Below are positions 7,374 to 13,657 of a DNA stretch of 14,291 nt, piece by piece. This DNA is from CAYYVJ01 sp964475115 (GTDB taxonomy: Bacteria; Bacillota; Clostridia; Lachnospirales; Lachnospiraceae): positions 1 to 14,291 of the forward strand of contig CAYYVJ010000053.1 in assembly GCA_964475115.1 (NCBI GenBank). The letters run 5' to 3'. The notes under the pieces are model-generated. The model did not search any database. It saw only the letters and a list, made by a program, of their open reading frames with translations, and was not told the DNA's origin. Both the position numbers and the translations under genes were made by a program. Position 1 is the stretch's first letter. Every line of letters begins with the position of its first letter.

Positions 7374-7892
7374 CTAGTTTGTATCCATTAAATAACCTTT
7401 TTCTTTTAGTTTTTCTTCAATTACATCAAGTAATGCTTCTGATCCAGCCTCTACCGTATGAAAATGAAGTCCCCCTGTGAGCTCTTTCAACGGTGTCGTT
7501 TTTCCATGTTTTAGCTTTTTTACAAACTCTTCCACATCTTGCTTTGTATTTATAAATAAATCTACTGTAATTTGTCCATAGATTTCATGCTCTACTACCA
7601 CATCTAGAACTTTACCTCCATAGTCTACAATAAGCCCCAATTCATTACCTATTTCTTCTGTAGTATGCTTTACTGGAAAAGTTCTTGTTACCATTTGTTT
7701 GTTTTCCGAATATAGGATATAACCTTTGTTTGTGGACAAGATATTCTTATTACGTGCCCTAAGCAAAGCAATATCCTGTACAATAACTTGTCTACTCACC
7801 CCCAATTCCTTAGCTAGAAGCGCACCAGATATAGGCTCTTTATCCGTACTTAATAACTGTAAAATTTCTTTTCGTCTTACATCGCCTTCCAT
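7374..7892 (-). CDS. niaR: NiaR (YrxA) nicotinate-responsive repressor
   Basis: An N-terminal HTH_11-type winged helix (about 8-58: RRKEILQLL ... LAKELGVSRQVIVQDIALLR) is followed by a 3H domain. The His and Glu positions expected for metal binding are present (His76, Glu84, His143, His145), along with His102 in VEHEIYGQ. NiaR represses NAD-synthesis and niacin-uptake genes when nicotinic acid is plentiful. Start chosen at ATG 7892 (172 residues), directly after AGAGGTAGG; the frame is open to ATG 7910 (178 residues), but that start has no ribosome site. It is followed after 13 bp by the coiled-coil membrane gene. No NAD-pathway target gene lies in the window, so it acts elsewhere. Confidence 0.9.
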   Translation of the reverse strand: MEGDVRRKEILQLLSTDKEPISGALLAKELGVSRQVIVQDIALLRARNKNILSTNKGYILYSENKQMVTRTFPVKHTTEEIGNELGLIVDYGGKVLDVVVEHEIYGQITVDLFINTKQDVEEFVKKLKHGKTTPLKELTGGLHFHTVEAGSEALLDVIEEKLKEKGYLMDTN

Positions 7893-7931
7893 ATACCTAC
7901 CTCTTTTCATAATAAAATTACTTAAATTTAG

Positions 7932-7959
7932 TAGACAATTTTTCTATAATTGTTATAAT
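7932..7959 (+). promoter_or_regulatory. Sigma-A promoter of the 89-residue protein gene
   Basis: TAGACA (7932-7937), 16-bp spacer, TATAAT (7954-7959). Transcription would start about 30 nt before the ATG at 7995. It lies in the 102-bp divergent gap with niaR. Confidence 0.65.
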
Positions 7960-7994
7960 CTATAGTATCATTAAGAAAGAAATGAGGCAATAAA

Positions 7995-8264
7995 ATGTTC
8001 CGATTATGGGGAAAAATGTTTAAACATAATAGAATGCTAAAAGATACTGTCATTATAAATGAAGAAATAGATACTAGCAGAACCCAGAAAATATTCTGGG
8101 CTCTAGATGAAATATGTTATGAATTTGATTTGGGTAAGCCTATATGGTTGGATTCTACAGTTGCCGAATTCAAAAGGCACGATAAGGTTCGATTTACCCA
8201 GGATAATTTCATGGAGTCAATCAACTTTGACTATTTAGAAATTCATGTAATAGAGGAAGATTAA
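7995..8264 (+). CDS. Conserved small soluble protein, function unknown
   Basis: An 89-residue protein with no membrane segment or signal peptide. The sequence reads as a compact alpha/beta fold with a striking 'EICYEFDLGKPIWLDSTVAEF' block (residues 38-58), a 'RFTQDNF' block, and an acidic 'YLEIHVIEED' end. I recall near-identical small proteins across Lachnospiraceae, annotated only as hypothetical, so it is conserved and real. TGAGGC lies ~8 nt before the ATG, and the promoter at 7932-7959 is close to consensus. Its stop overlaps the end of the convergent membrane-protein gene by 4 bp. No function can be assigned from the sequence. Confidence 0.8.
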   Translation: MFRLWGKMFKHNRMLKDTVIINEEIDTSRTQKIFWALDEICYEFDLGKPIWLDSTVAEFKRHDKVRFTQDNFMESINFDYLEIHVIEED

Positions 8265-8758
8265 TTCTCCTTTTTCTCTGTTCTTTTCTTTATAAAATAT
8301 CCAATGATAAAAGCAATTACCATTAATGCAAATCCGATAAACTGAACAGCATTAGTGGTGATTATAGTAGTTACTTCTGCATCTGCTTCAAGCAATAATC
8401 CAATCCACATAGTGATAAATTCTAATGGAAGGGAAAATAATTGAGAAAGATAAGCAAAAGTTAAACTTCTTAAGCCTTCTGACAAGAAAACAAACTGCCA
8501 AACATAAATCAACAACAAAATTATTCCAAAAATATTACCAATTAAAATGGCCCTAATGGGGCTTTTTATTTTTTCTCTAAACACACTACCTACCCATGCC
8601 CAATATACAAGCATAGTAAAAGGTGCTGCGTAAAGCCATATTGTTCCTATAACTGGAATCTGTAAAATTAAATGAAAGAAAAAGCTAATAATTATAGGTG
8701 TAAATGCTAAAAAATATAAAAAACCATTCTCTTGTAAGTCATTCTTAATGTTATTCAT
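8261..8758 (-). CDS. Small polytopic membrane protein, unknown function
   Basis: A 165-residue protein with about five hydrophobic segments (roughly 12-30, 37-57, 67-92, 97-120 and 133-156) and a Lys/Glu-rich C-terminal tail (KKRTEKKEN). I do not recognise the family, and no conserved polar or catalytic motif stands out. The ribosome site AGGAGG is ~8 nt before the ATG and the promoter lies at 8783-8811. It is monocistronic, divergent from the LiaF-like operon and convergent with the 89-residue protein gene. Confidence 0.75.
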   Translation of the reverse strand: MNNIKNDLQENGFLYFLAFTPIIISFFFHLILQIPVIGTIWLYAAPFTMLVYWAWVGSVFREKIKSPIRAILIGNIFGIILLLIYVWQFVFLSEGLRSLTFAYLSQLFSLPLEFITMWIGLLLEADAEVTTIITTNAVQFIGFALMVIAFIIGYFIKKRTEKKEN

Positions 8759-8782
8759 TCTATGAACCTCCTATTTATAAAA

Positions 8783-8811
8783 ATTTTAACCTAGCTAAGC
8801 CTAAAAGTCAA
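8783..8811 (-). promoter_or_regulatory. Sigma-A promoter of the small membrane protein gene
   Basis: Minus strand TTGACT (8811-8806), 17-bp spacer, TAAAAT (8788-8783), ending about 24 nt before the ATG at 8758. Confidence 0.65.
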
Positions 8812-8852
8812 TAATGCTTACTTTTGCCATGGCCAGATATGACATATGTAAC

Positions 8853-8881
8853 TTGTAATAACCTTGCTAAATAGGTAAGAT
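8853..8881 (+). promoter_or_regulatory. Candidate promoter of the LiaF-like/DUF4097 operon
   Basis: TTGTAA (8853-8858), 17 bp, TAAGAT (8876-8881); four of six bases match at each box. A partly symmetrical ATATGACATATG element (8838-8849) lies just upstream and could bind a regulator. Moderate at best. Confidence 0.35.
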
Positions 8882-8922
8882 AAACATAGATAAATAATAT
8901 AAACGAAAGGAGTTTTAAGCAA

Positions 8923-9606
8923 ATGAAAAATAAAATGTCTAATATATTATGGGGTTTGATATTTATTGTAATAGGACTTGGCTTTGCCGGGAATGCTTTT
9001 GATCTTTGGAGATTTGAACTGTTTTTTGATGGTTGGTGGACCTTATTTATTATTGTACCTTGTGTCGTATCGATTGCACAAAACGGTCTAAATACCGCTC
9101 CTATAATAGGCTTAACTATCGGTGTACTTTTACTTTTATCTGCACAAGGGATTGTCCCTGATGGAATTCTATGGAAACTAATGATTCCAGTTGTGTTGGT
9201 TTTAATTGGTATTAATCTTATTTTTAAGGATTCTTTATACCATAGCAAAATAAGAACAAGAGTAAATTTTAATCAAAATTCAAATGGCCCTGATTATTCA
9301 GCAGTCTTTAGCGCACAAAAAATAGTTTGTGCATTTGAACCATTTACTGGAGCCTCTATTAATGCAATTTTTGGAGGTGTTGATTTAAACCTAAGAGATG
9401 CAATCATTACAGAAGATGTAGTAATGGATTGTACCGCTGTTTTTGGAGGTGTTGATATCTTTGTACCTTCCAATATCAACATCAAAGTATCTTCTGTTCC
9501 AATTTTTGGAGGAGTCTCAGACAAAACGAACAGAGCTCATAATCCTGGAGCTCCAACCTTATTCATTAATGCCACATGCATGTTTGGGGGGATTGATATA
9601 AAATGA
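8923..9606 (+). CDS. LiaF-like membrane protein (cell-wall-active antibiotic response family)
   Basis: A 227-residue protein with an N-terminal block of about four membrane helices (about 8-24, 38-53, 59-77 and 83-101), as in the LiaI/LiaF transmembrane module. A cytoplasmic-type beta-strand domain carries the repeated Phe-Gly-Gly-Val motif at 150-153, 174-177, 195-198 and, as Phe-Gly-Gly-Ile, at 221-224; this is the signature of the LiaF/YvqF C-terminal domain. In Bacillus, LiaF restrains the LiaRS two-component system, which senses cell-wall antibiotics. No sensor kinase or response regulator is adjacent here, so the liaF symbol is not used. AAAGGAG lies 10 nt before the ATG. The stop overlaps the next start as ATGA. 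Confidence 0.85.
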   Translation: MKNKMSNILWGLIFIVIGLGFAGNAFDLWRFELFFDGWWTLFIIVPCVVSIAQNGLNTAPIIGLTIGVLLLLSAQGIVPDGILWKLMIPVVLVLIGINLIFKDSLYHSKIRTRVNFNQNSNGPDYSAVFSAQKIVCAFEPFTGASINAIFGGVDLNLRDAIITEDVVMDCTAVFGGVDIFVPSNINIKVSSVPIFGGVSDKTNRAHNPGAPTLFINATCMFGGIDIK

Positions 9607-10505
9607 CAAGCTTACAAAAAATGATAAAGTATTTTGCGATTGCCGCTGCCATACTTCTTTCCGTAAGTATCTTGAGTATAATTGCTTCTGTTGCAGTTGG
9701 TATCTTTTCAGGATTAGGAATAGTCAGCAGTTCTATTGAAAACAGTAATAACAATAACAATCATAATAACAGCGAAAATGTAAGAACATTAACAGAGGAG
9801 GATCTTATGGATTTTGAAAAATCTTTTTCAGATATAGATAACATAGATAAAATTGTAGTTGAAAACTCTGCTTCCGAATTCTACATTAAAACTGGCGACA
9901 GCTTCCGTGTTGAAGCAATTGATGTTTCTAAACGATTTTCTGTTACAGTGAAAAACGGTACTTTAACAATAGAAGACGATGGCTGGAACATTGGATGGTT
10001 TGGAGCCAAATCATTAAATTCTTTTCACCCAGTTATTACATTATACATTCCAGAAGATTTTGATGGGGAAAGTGTCTCTATTAACACTGGTGCTGGTACT
10101 ATTTTCGTAGAACAACTAAAAACAGATTCACTTCGCGTCACTGCAGGAGCAGGTAAGGTTGATTTTAATAATACTTCCGCTAAAGAAACTAGAGTTGAAG
10201 GCGGTGTAGGGTATATTTCTTTTACAAATGCTAATTTGGGAGATTTACGTTTAGATACTGGTGTTGGAAAGACCTATATTCAAGGAGTAATCTATGGCGA
10301 ATCCAAAGTAGACTGCGGTGTGGGAAATTTAGAATTAAAAATCTCTGGATCCATTGATGATTATGATTTCTCTGCAGATATGGGTATCGGTGATATAAGA
10401 GTAAATGGCACAAAATATAAGAATAGTAATTGGAGAAATTCAAACGCCCCCAATTCCTTAGAAATTGACGGCGGTGTAGGTTCTGTAAATGTGGATTTTA
10501 ATTAG
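9603..10505 (+). CDS. DUF4097 beta-strand-repeat protein with membrane anchor
   Basis: A 300-residue protein with an N-terminal hydrophobic helix (about 8-40), then an Asn-rich linker (about 46-58) and an extracytoplasmic repeat domain. The DUF4097 rungs recur about every 20 residues, each beginning Gly-x-Gly: TGAGTIFV, AGAGKVDF, GGVGYISF, TGVGKTYI, CGVGNLEL, MGIGDIRV and GGVGSVNV. Seven turns are visible, suggesting a single-stranded beta-helix. The ATG overlaps the upstream stop by 4 bp, so translation is coupled with the LiaF-like protein and the pair probably act together at the envelope. Its last codons lie inside the hairpin at 10493-10526. Confidence 0.85.
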   Translation: MTSLQKMIKYFAIAAAILLSVSILSIIASVAVGIFSGLGIVSSSIENSNNNNNHNNSENVRTLTEEDLMDFEKSFSDIDNIDKIVVENSASEFYIKTGDSFRVEAIDVSKRFSVTVKNGTLTIEDDGWNIGWFGAKSLNSFHPVITLYIPEDFDGESVSINTGAGTIFVEQLKTDSLRVTAGAGKVDFNNTSAKETRVEGGVGYISFTNANLGDLRLDTGVGKTYIQGVIYGESKVDCGVGNLELKISGSIDDYDFSADMGIGDIRVNGTKYKNSNWRNSNAPNSLEIDGGVGSVNVDFN

Positions 10506-10526
10506 CCTTTTGGCTAATTAAAATCC
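10493..10526. terminator. Shared 15-bp hairpin between convergent genes
   Basis: A perfect inverted repeat with arms 10493-10507 and 10512-10526 and loop TTTT. The same Asp-Phe-Asn-stop codons are read on each strand, so it holds the stop codons of both convergent genes. No U-tract follows on either side, so it is not a textbook intrinsic terminator. It may act in bidirectional termination or mRNA 3'-end protection. Confidence 0.5.
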
Positions 10527-12151
10527 GATTCTCTAAGCATGGTTAAGTCCGATTCTTTATATTTTCTAGAAAATACAATGTCAAATAATTTTTTAATATT
10601 TTTCTTTTCAGATTTATCAATAGCAGCGTCTATAACACCTTTCACTTCTTCTATACCTACACAGGGATTTGCACTATATAGACTATCAATTCTGGCATAT
10701 AGCGCTAAAACACCTACATCATCTATTCCATAATCCCTCTCTTTTGCATAAGTTTTCGCTAATTCTACCCAATCATTAATTCCACTCTCTTTTAATAATA
10801 TCTTGTGTGTAAAGCGCACAGATACCTCAGGATTTTCAGATATCAGTTTATCTACTTCTTCCTGTGTATCTTCTAATATAATTAACATTCCACCTGTATA
10901 TCCAGCCATAGCTAAAATCAATTCCTTGCTTGTACTCTTATTCATACCGCCTGCTTGTTCAATCAATAAATCAGCACCAATTAATTTTGAAATAGATGCT
11001 TCAATTCCTTTTTTATTTAATAGATTTCCTGATATTTTAGCAATTTTTCTTCCTTTGCGATTATTGGTTTTATTCAAAGCTTTCATCAAATCAATTGCAA
11101 GTGTAGTTTTTCCACATTTGCGCTCGCCAATAATCATAATATTTCCAGTAAGTGAGGATTCTTCCTCTTCCCCTATTTCATCTACTTCTTCAAAAATTTC
11201 TACTAACTGTTCTTCCAAACCTGGAATATGTAAAAAATCCGTAAACATTTTTCTACGTTCTTCGCTTAAAAACTTAGATGAATCTTTAGGTAGTTCCATG
11301 GCAACTTCTTCTACAGTCGCCACTTCTTCTGTATCCACTAACTCTTCTTCATCTACCACTTCTTCTGTAACCGCTACTTCCTCTGTAACTGCCACTTCTT
11401 CTGCAACCGCTACTTCCTCTGTAACCGCTACTTCTTCTGCAACTGTTACTTCTTCTGTAATTGCTTCTTCTATTATTTCCTCTTTTGTAATTACGGATTC
11501 CTCAAGTGCTTCATTAATAGCATGTATTTCTTCTTTTTCAAATCGCCTATCATATTTACCTTGTTGTACAGCTGTCAAAGGTGTATAAAGCATCTTAAGC
11601 TCCATTGCCTTTACTACATATTCTCCTTCACTAAACCACAAGATAATTTCATCACATTCCTCTACACATTCTGCGGCCATTCCAGATTCATGGTATAAAC
11701 GAGCCAATTCATAGGCCCATTTTTCATCAAAATCATACCCTCTAAATTCTTCTAAAATACTTATCAATGTATGAGTTGGGACACCTTTTTGCTTATTTAT
11801 TTCGTACAGAAGTATGTATCTACTACTATCTTTTGGTGCTAATCTTACAAACTCATTATAAAACTCTTCTGCTTCATTAATTTCATTCGCTTTTGTGCAT
11901 ACTTGCGCTAATTTAAAGGACAATCTTCTTCCAATTGGTGCCCTTTGGTATGCTATAAGTAATATTTCTTTTGCATCTTTTAAACGGCCCACTTCATCGT
12001 ATAATTCACCAATAGTTGTCAGCATCTCTACATTTCTAACACGATGCCAATCTATAGTATCTGCTATCTTCTCAGCAGTAGAAAAATCGTTTTGTTTTAT
12101 CATTTTTATAATCTGATCTGATTTGATCTTATATTCGTATTTATCCACCAA
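10514..12151 (-). CDS. TPR protein with divergent CbbX/SpoVK-like AAA+ domain
   Basis: A 545-residue soluble protein. Residues ~15-185 are helical TPR-type repeats. Residues 229-285 are a tandem Glu-Glu-Val-Ala-Val-Thr linker. Residues ~300-515 form an ATPase-like domain: Walker A GERKCGKT (342-349), LIEQAGG (396-402) where CbbX-type ATPases have FIDEA, GYTGGMLIILEDTQEEVD (417-433), and NPEVSVRF (440-447) matching the family's Asn-Pro-x-x-x-x-Arg-Phe. Walker A is intact but the Walker B acids are Glu-Gln, suggesting nucleotide binding with weak or no hydrolysis. The start is TTG 12151 (or GTG 12148), 6 nt (or 9 nt) after GGGAG. Promoter at 12180-12208. Type of partner unknown; TPRs suggest a scaffold. 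Confidence 0.75.
   Translation of the reverse strand: MVDKYEYKIKSDQIIKMIKQNDFSTAEKIADTIDWHRVRNVEMLTTIGELYDEVGRLKDAKEILLIAYQRAPIGRRLSFKLAQVCTKANEINEAEEFYNEFVRLAPKDSSRYILLYEINKQKGVPTHTLISILEEFRGYDFDEKWAYELARLYHESGMAAECVEECDEIILWFSEGEYVVKAMELKMLYTPLTAVQQGKYDRRFEKEEIHAINEALEESVITKEEIIEEAITEEVTVAEEVAVTEEVAVAEEVAVTEEVAVTEEVVDEEELVDTEEVATVEEVAMELPKDSSKFLSEERRKMFTDFLHIPGLEEQLVEIFEEVDEIGEEEESSLTGNIMIIGERKCGKTTLAIDLMKALNKTNNRKGRKIAKISGNLLNKKGIEASISKLIGADLLIEQAGGMNKSTSKELILAMAGYTGGMLIILEDTQEEVDKLISENPEVSVRFTHKILLKESGINDWVELAKTYAKERDYGIDDVGVLALYARIDSLYSANPCVGIEEVKGVIDAAIDKSEKKNIKKLFDIVFSRKYKESDLTMLRESDFN
11297..11455 (-). repeat. In-frame 18-bp tandem repeat (Glu-Glu-Val-Ala linker)
   Basis: Within the TPR/AAA gene, roughly nine units of a six-codon repeat encode Glu-Glu-Val-Ala-Val-(Thr/Ala). 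Units differ mainly by Thr/Ala and synonymous changes and become degenerate toward the ATPase side (VVDEEELVDT...). Repeat number could vary between strains without breaking the frame. Confidence 0.8.
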
Positions 12152-12179
12152 TTTTCACTCCCAATTTTCTGATAATTTA

Positions 12180-12208
12180 AGTGTATCACACCATAAAATA
12201 CTTGTCAA
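12180..12208 (-). promoter_or_regulatory. Sigma-A promoter of the TPR/AAA gene
   Basis: Minus strand TTGACA (12208-12203), 17-bp spacer, TACACT (12185-12180), about 30 nt before the start codon. Confidence 0.65.
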
Positions 12209-12306
12209 AATATAGTATAAATTGTAGAGCACTTTTATGCAATAGGGCGTAATTCCCTTTTCAACTATAGAAGCTAAGAATTACATTTCCAGCAAAACAA
12301 GCATAA

Positions 12307-12336
12307 AAAAGGTTACCTTTTTAAGGGTAACCTTTT
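12307..12336 (-). terminator. Intrinsic terminator, strongest on the minus strand
   Basis: AAAAGGTTACC (12307-12317) pairs with GGTAACCTTTT (12326-12336), with an 8-nt loop. On the minus strand the stem ends in six T residues; on the plus strand in four. It is upstream of the TPR gene promoter, so on the minus strand it must end a transcript coming from the right, that is, the small-peptide unit from 12981. Confidence 0.75.
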
Positions 12337-12738
12337 CATTCTATTAAATTATATTTTTATTTATTATTTTACTTAATCGAAGGAAATTAATTAAGGATTC
12401 CTGCTGATCTGTTTTTGAATCCACTATTCCTTTCATCAAATATTTTCACTCTATACATGTAAAACGTCTACTCTAATATTTAAAACTTTTGCAAATACTT
12501 GCACCATATCACAAATAATGAAAATATTCACGCAATTCCAAACTCGAAATAGAACTTCTCCACTCTCGGATCATTTACTTTCTGATTAGCTTTGTGGTTC
12601 TACAGTTCAACAAATGGCATTTTAAATCTTATTTTAATATTATAATTTTTTAATCTTTAATCTTTTAAAGTACGTATCATTTTAATCCAGATTGTTCATC
12701 TTCGACTTTTTATTACTTATTTTATTCCGGATATGATT
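12337..12738. other. Intergenic tail with no recognisable gene
   Basis: About 400 bp without a convincing coding frame on either strand. On the minus strand it would be the 3' part of the transcript that starts near 12946. It contains AAGGATTCCTGC (12393-12404), inverted relative to 12769-12780, and ACAGTTCAA-CAAATGG (12602-12617), inverted relative to 12791-12810; both partners lie in the peptide ORF. A 30-codon minus frame, ATG 12437 to about 12345, lacks a ribosome site. A short frame around 12450-12535 has a weak look of an HTH fragment. It could be a structured RNA or a decayed gene. Confidence 0.5.
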
Positions 12739-12834
12739 TTAACTACATTTATTTAGAAGATCATTCTCGCAGGAATCCTTGTATTTCATACCATTTGCAC
12801 ATTGAACTGTTATTGGTTCTTCACTATTGTACAT
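12739..12834 (-). CDS. Candidate 31-residue small protein with three cysteines
   Basis: ATG 12834-12832 to TAA 12741-12739. It encodes 31 residues: it begins MYNSEEPITVQC, contains ANGMKYKDSC, and ends ENDLLNKCS. Cysteines are at 12, 22 and 30. AGGAGG (12849-12844) lies 9 nt upstream; an in-frame ATG at 12843 is too close to that site to be used. A perfect promoter lies at 12953-12981 and a terminator at 12307-12336. There is no signal peptide and no membrane helix, and I do not recognise the family. Possibilities include a cysteine-containing signalling or modified peptide, a metal-binding micro-protein, or the truncated start of a lost gene. The expression signals are strong; the coding claim rests on them because the ORF itself is short. 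Confidence 0.5.
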   Translation of the reverse strand: MYNSEEPITVQCANGMKYKDSCENDLLNKCS

Positions 12835-12861
12835 GGGAATCATCCTCCTATCCTTTAACAA

Positions 12862-12880
12862 TTAAGCATTTTTAGCTTAA
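12862..12880 (-). promoter_or_regulatory. Leader hairpin before the small-protein ribosome site
   Basis: On the minus strand TTAAGC, loop TAAAAAT, GCTTAA, ending 12 nt before AGGAGG in an approximately 110-nt leader. It could affect translation or stability. Only a 6-bp stem, so chance formation is possible. Confidence 0.3.
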
Positions 12881-12952
12881 CCGTTGAATCGTTACTTAAA
12901 TAATATCTAAAACTTTTAATATTTTATCTAAGTAGGTTTCTTTGTTAAGCTT

Positions 12953-12981
12953 ATTATAGTATATGGCTCTCAAGTTGTCAA
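12953..12981 (-). promoter_or_regulatory. Perfect sigma-A consensus promoter of the small-protein unit
   Basis: Minus strand TTGACA (12981-12976), exactly 17 bp, TATAAT (12958-12953). Every base matches consensus. The predicted transcript starts near 12946 and runs leftward through the 31-codon ORF to the terminator at 12307-12336, about 640 nt. Confidence 0.8.
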
Positions 12982-13095
12982 GCATTTTTCAAAATAATTT
13001 CATCTTATCTGTTTATATCTTGACCATTGTGTTGACTTGGTTTAATTTATCGTTTTCGCGCAATTGTTCTGACAATTCAATTAATCAAAATCGTT

Positions 13096-13629
13096 TTATT
13101 TTGAAAACAGATTTCTAAAAACCTTATTTAAGTTGAATACAACTTTACCATCTACATCTTCCAATTTAATTTCTCCAAATGCACGACTATCATTACTATG
13201 ATTTCGATTATCTCCTAAAACAAAGACGTAGTCTTCTGATACAACCATATCAACATTTCCATTAAAGCCCACTTCATTTATATAAGGTTCTTCAATTATT
13301 TTATTATTTACAATTACAACATTTCCGGCAATCACTACATGATCACCTTCTGTACCAATGATTCTCTTTACATATTTATTGTTTTCTGGATCATGAGAAT
13401 CAAAAACTATAATATCGCCTTTTTCAAATTCACCTAATTTCCATAATAGCATTTTATCATTGTGATGGAGTGTCGGGTACATGGATGAGCCCTCTACAAT
13501 ACTTGGTTGAATAAAAATTAATAGCAGGAAAGTAAGAGCTAAGGCAGCTCCTATGATTTCAGCTAAATCTAATATAATTCCTTTTAGGGAAACAGATTCA
13601 CTTTTTGATGGTTGTTTTGATTGGGACAT
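13096..13629 (-). CDS. lepB: Type I signal peptidase (LepB/SipS type)
   Basis: A 177-residue single-helix enzyme of the Gram-positive type that removes signal peptides outside the membrane. The membrane helix is at ~19-40. The catalytic Ser is in 'VEGSSMYPTL' (Ser49, just before Met50). The general-base Lys is Lys88 in 'KYVKRIIG'. Box E is 'GDNRNHSNDSR' (139-149), and 'GDIIVFDS' precedes the Lys box. All key residues are present. AAAGGAG lies 7 nt before the ATG. It follows recR by 28 bp, so it is probably the last gene of that operon. The following ~110 bp to the small-protein promoter contains only a weak AATTGT-CAGA-ACAATT hairpin. Confidence 0.95.
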   Translation of the reverse strand: MSQSKQPSKSESVSLKGIILDLAEIIGAALALTFLLLIFIQPSIVEGSSMYPTLHHNDKMLLWKLGEFEKGDIIVFDSHDPENNKYVKRIIGTEGDHVVIAGNVVIVNNKIIEEPYINEVGFNGNVDMVVSEDYVFVLGDNRNHSNDSRAFGEIKLEDVDGKVVFNLNKVFRNLFSK

Positions 13630-13657
13630 TATTATTCTCCTTTGGTGAATATGATTT

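Noticed and set aside
7931..7937. GTAGACA as half of a NiaR operator (autoregulation)
   Set aside because: Only one half-site is present, without its inverted partner, and it serves as the -35 box of the 7995 gene.
8808..9248. Minus-strand 146-residue open frame
   Set aside because: Antisense to the LiaF-like gene, no start signals, no recognisable domain.
10803..11588. Plus-strand 261-residue Ser/Thr-rich open frame
   Set aside because: It is antisense to the TPR/AAA gene, and its Ser/Thr repeats are simply the reverse of the Glu/Val repeat codons; no ribosome site.
12249..12284. 7-bp inverted repeat GTAATTC/GAATTAC
   Set aside because: Short stem with a 23-nt loop; expected by chance.
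12345..12437. 30-codon minus-strand ORF beginning MKGIVDSKTDQQ
   Set aside because: No ribosome site and no similarity I recognise; could be chance in AT-rich DNA.
12437..12535. Decayed Xre-type HTH regulator on the minus strand (DMVQVFAKVLNIRVDVL)
   Set aside because: Only ~17 residues resemble the end of an HTH domain, with stops on both sides in AT-rich sequence; too little to call a pseudogene.
13040..13085. lepB terminator (AATTGT-CAGA-ACAATT)
   Set aside because: Six-bp stem without a following U-tract on the minus strand.
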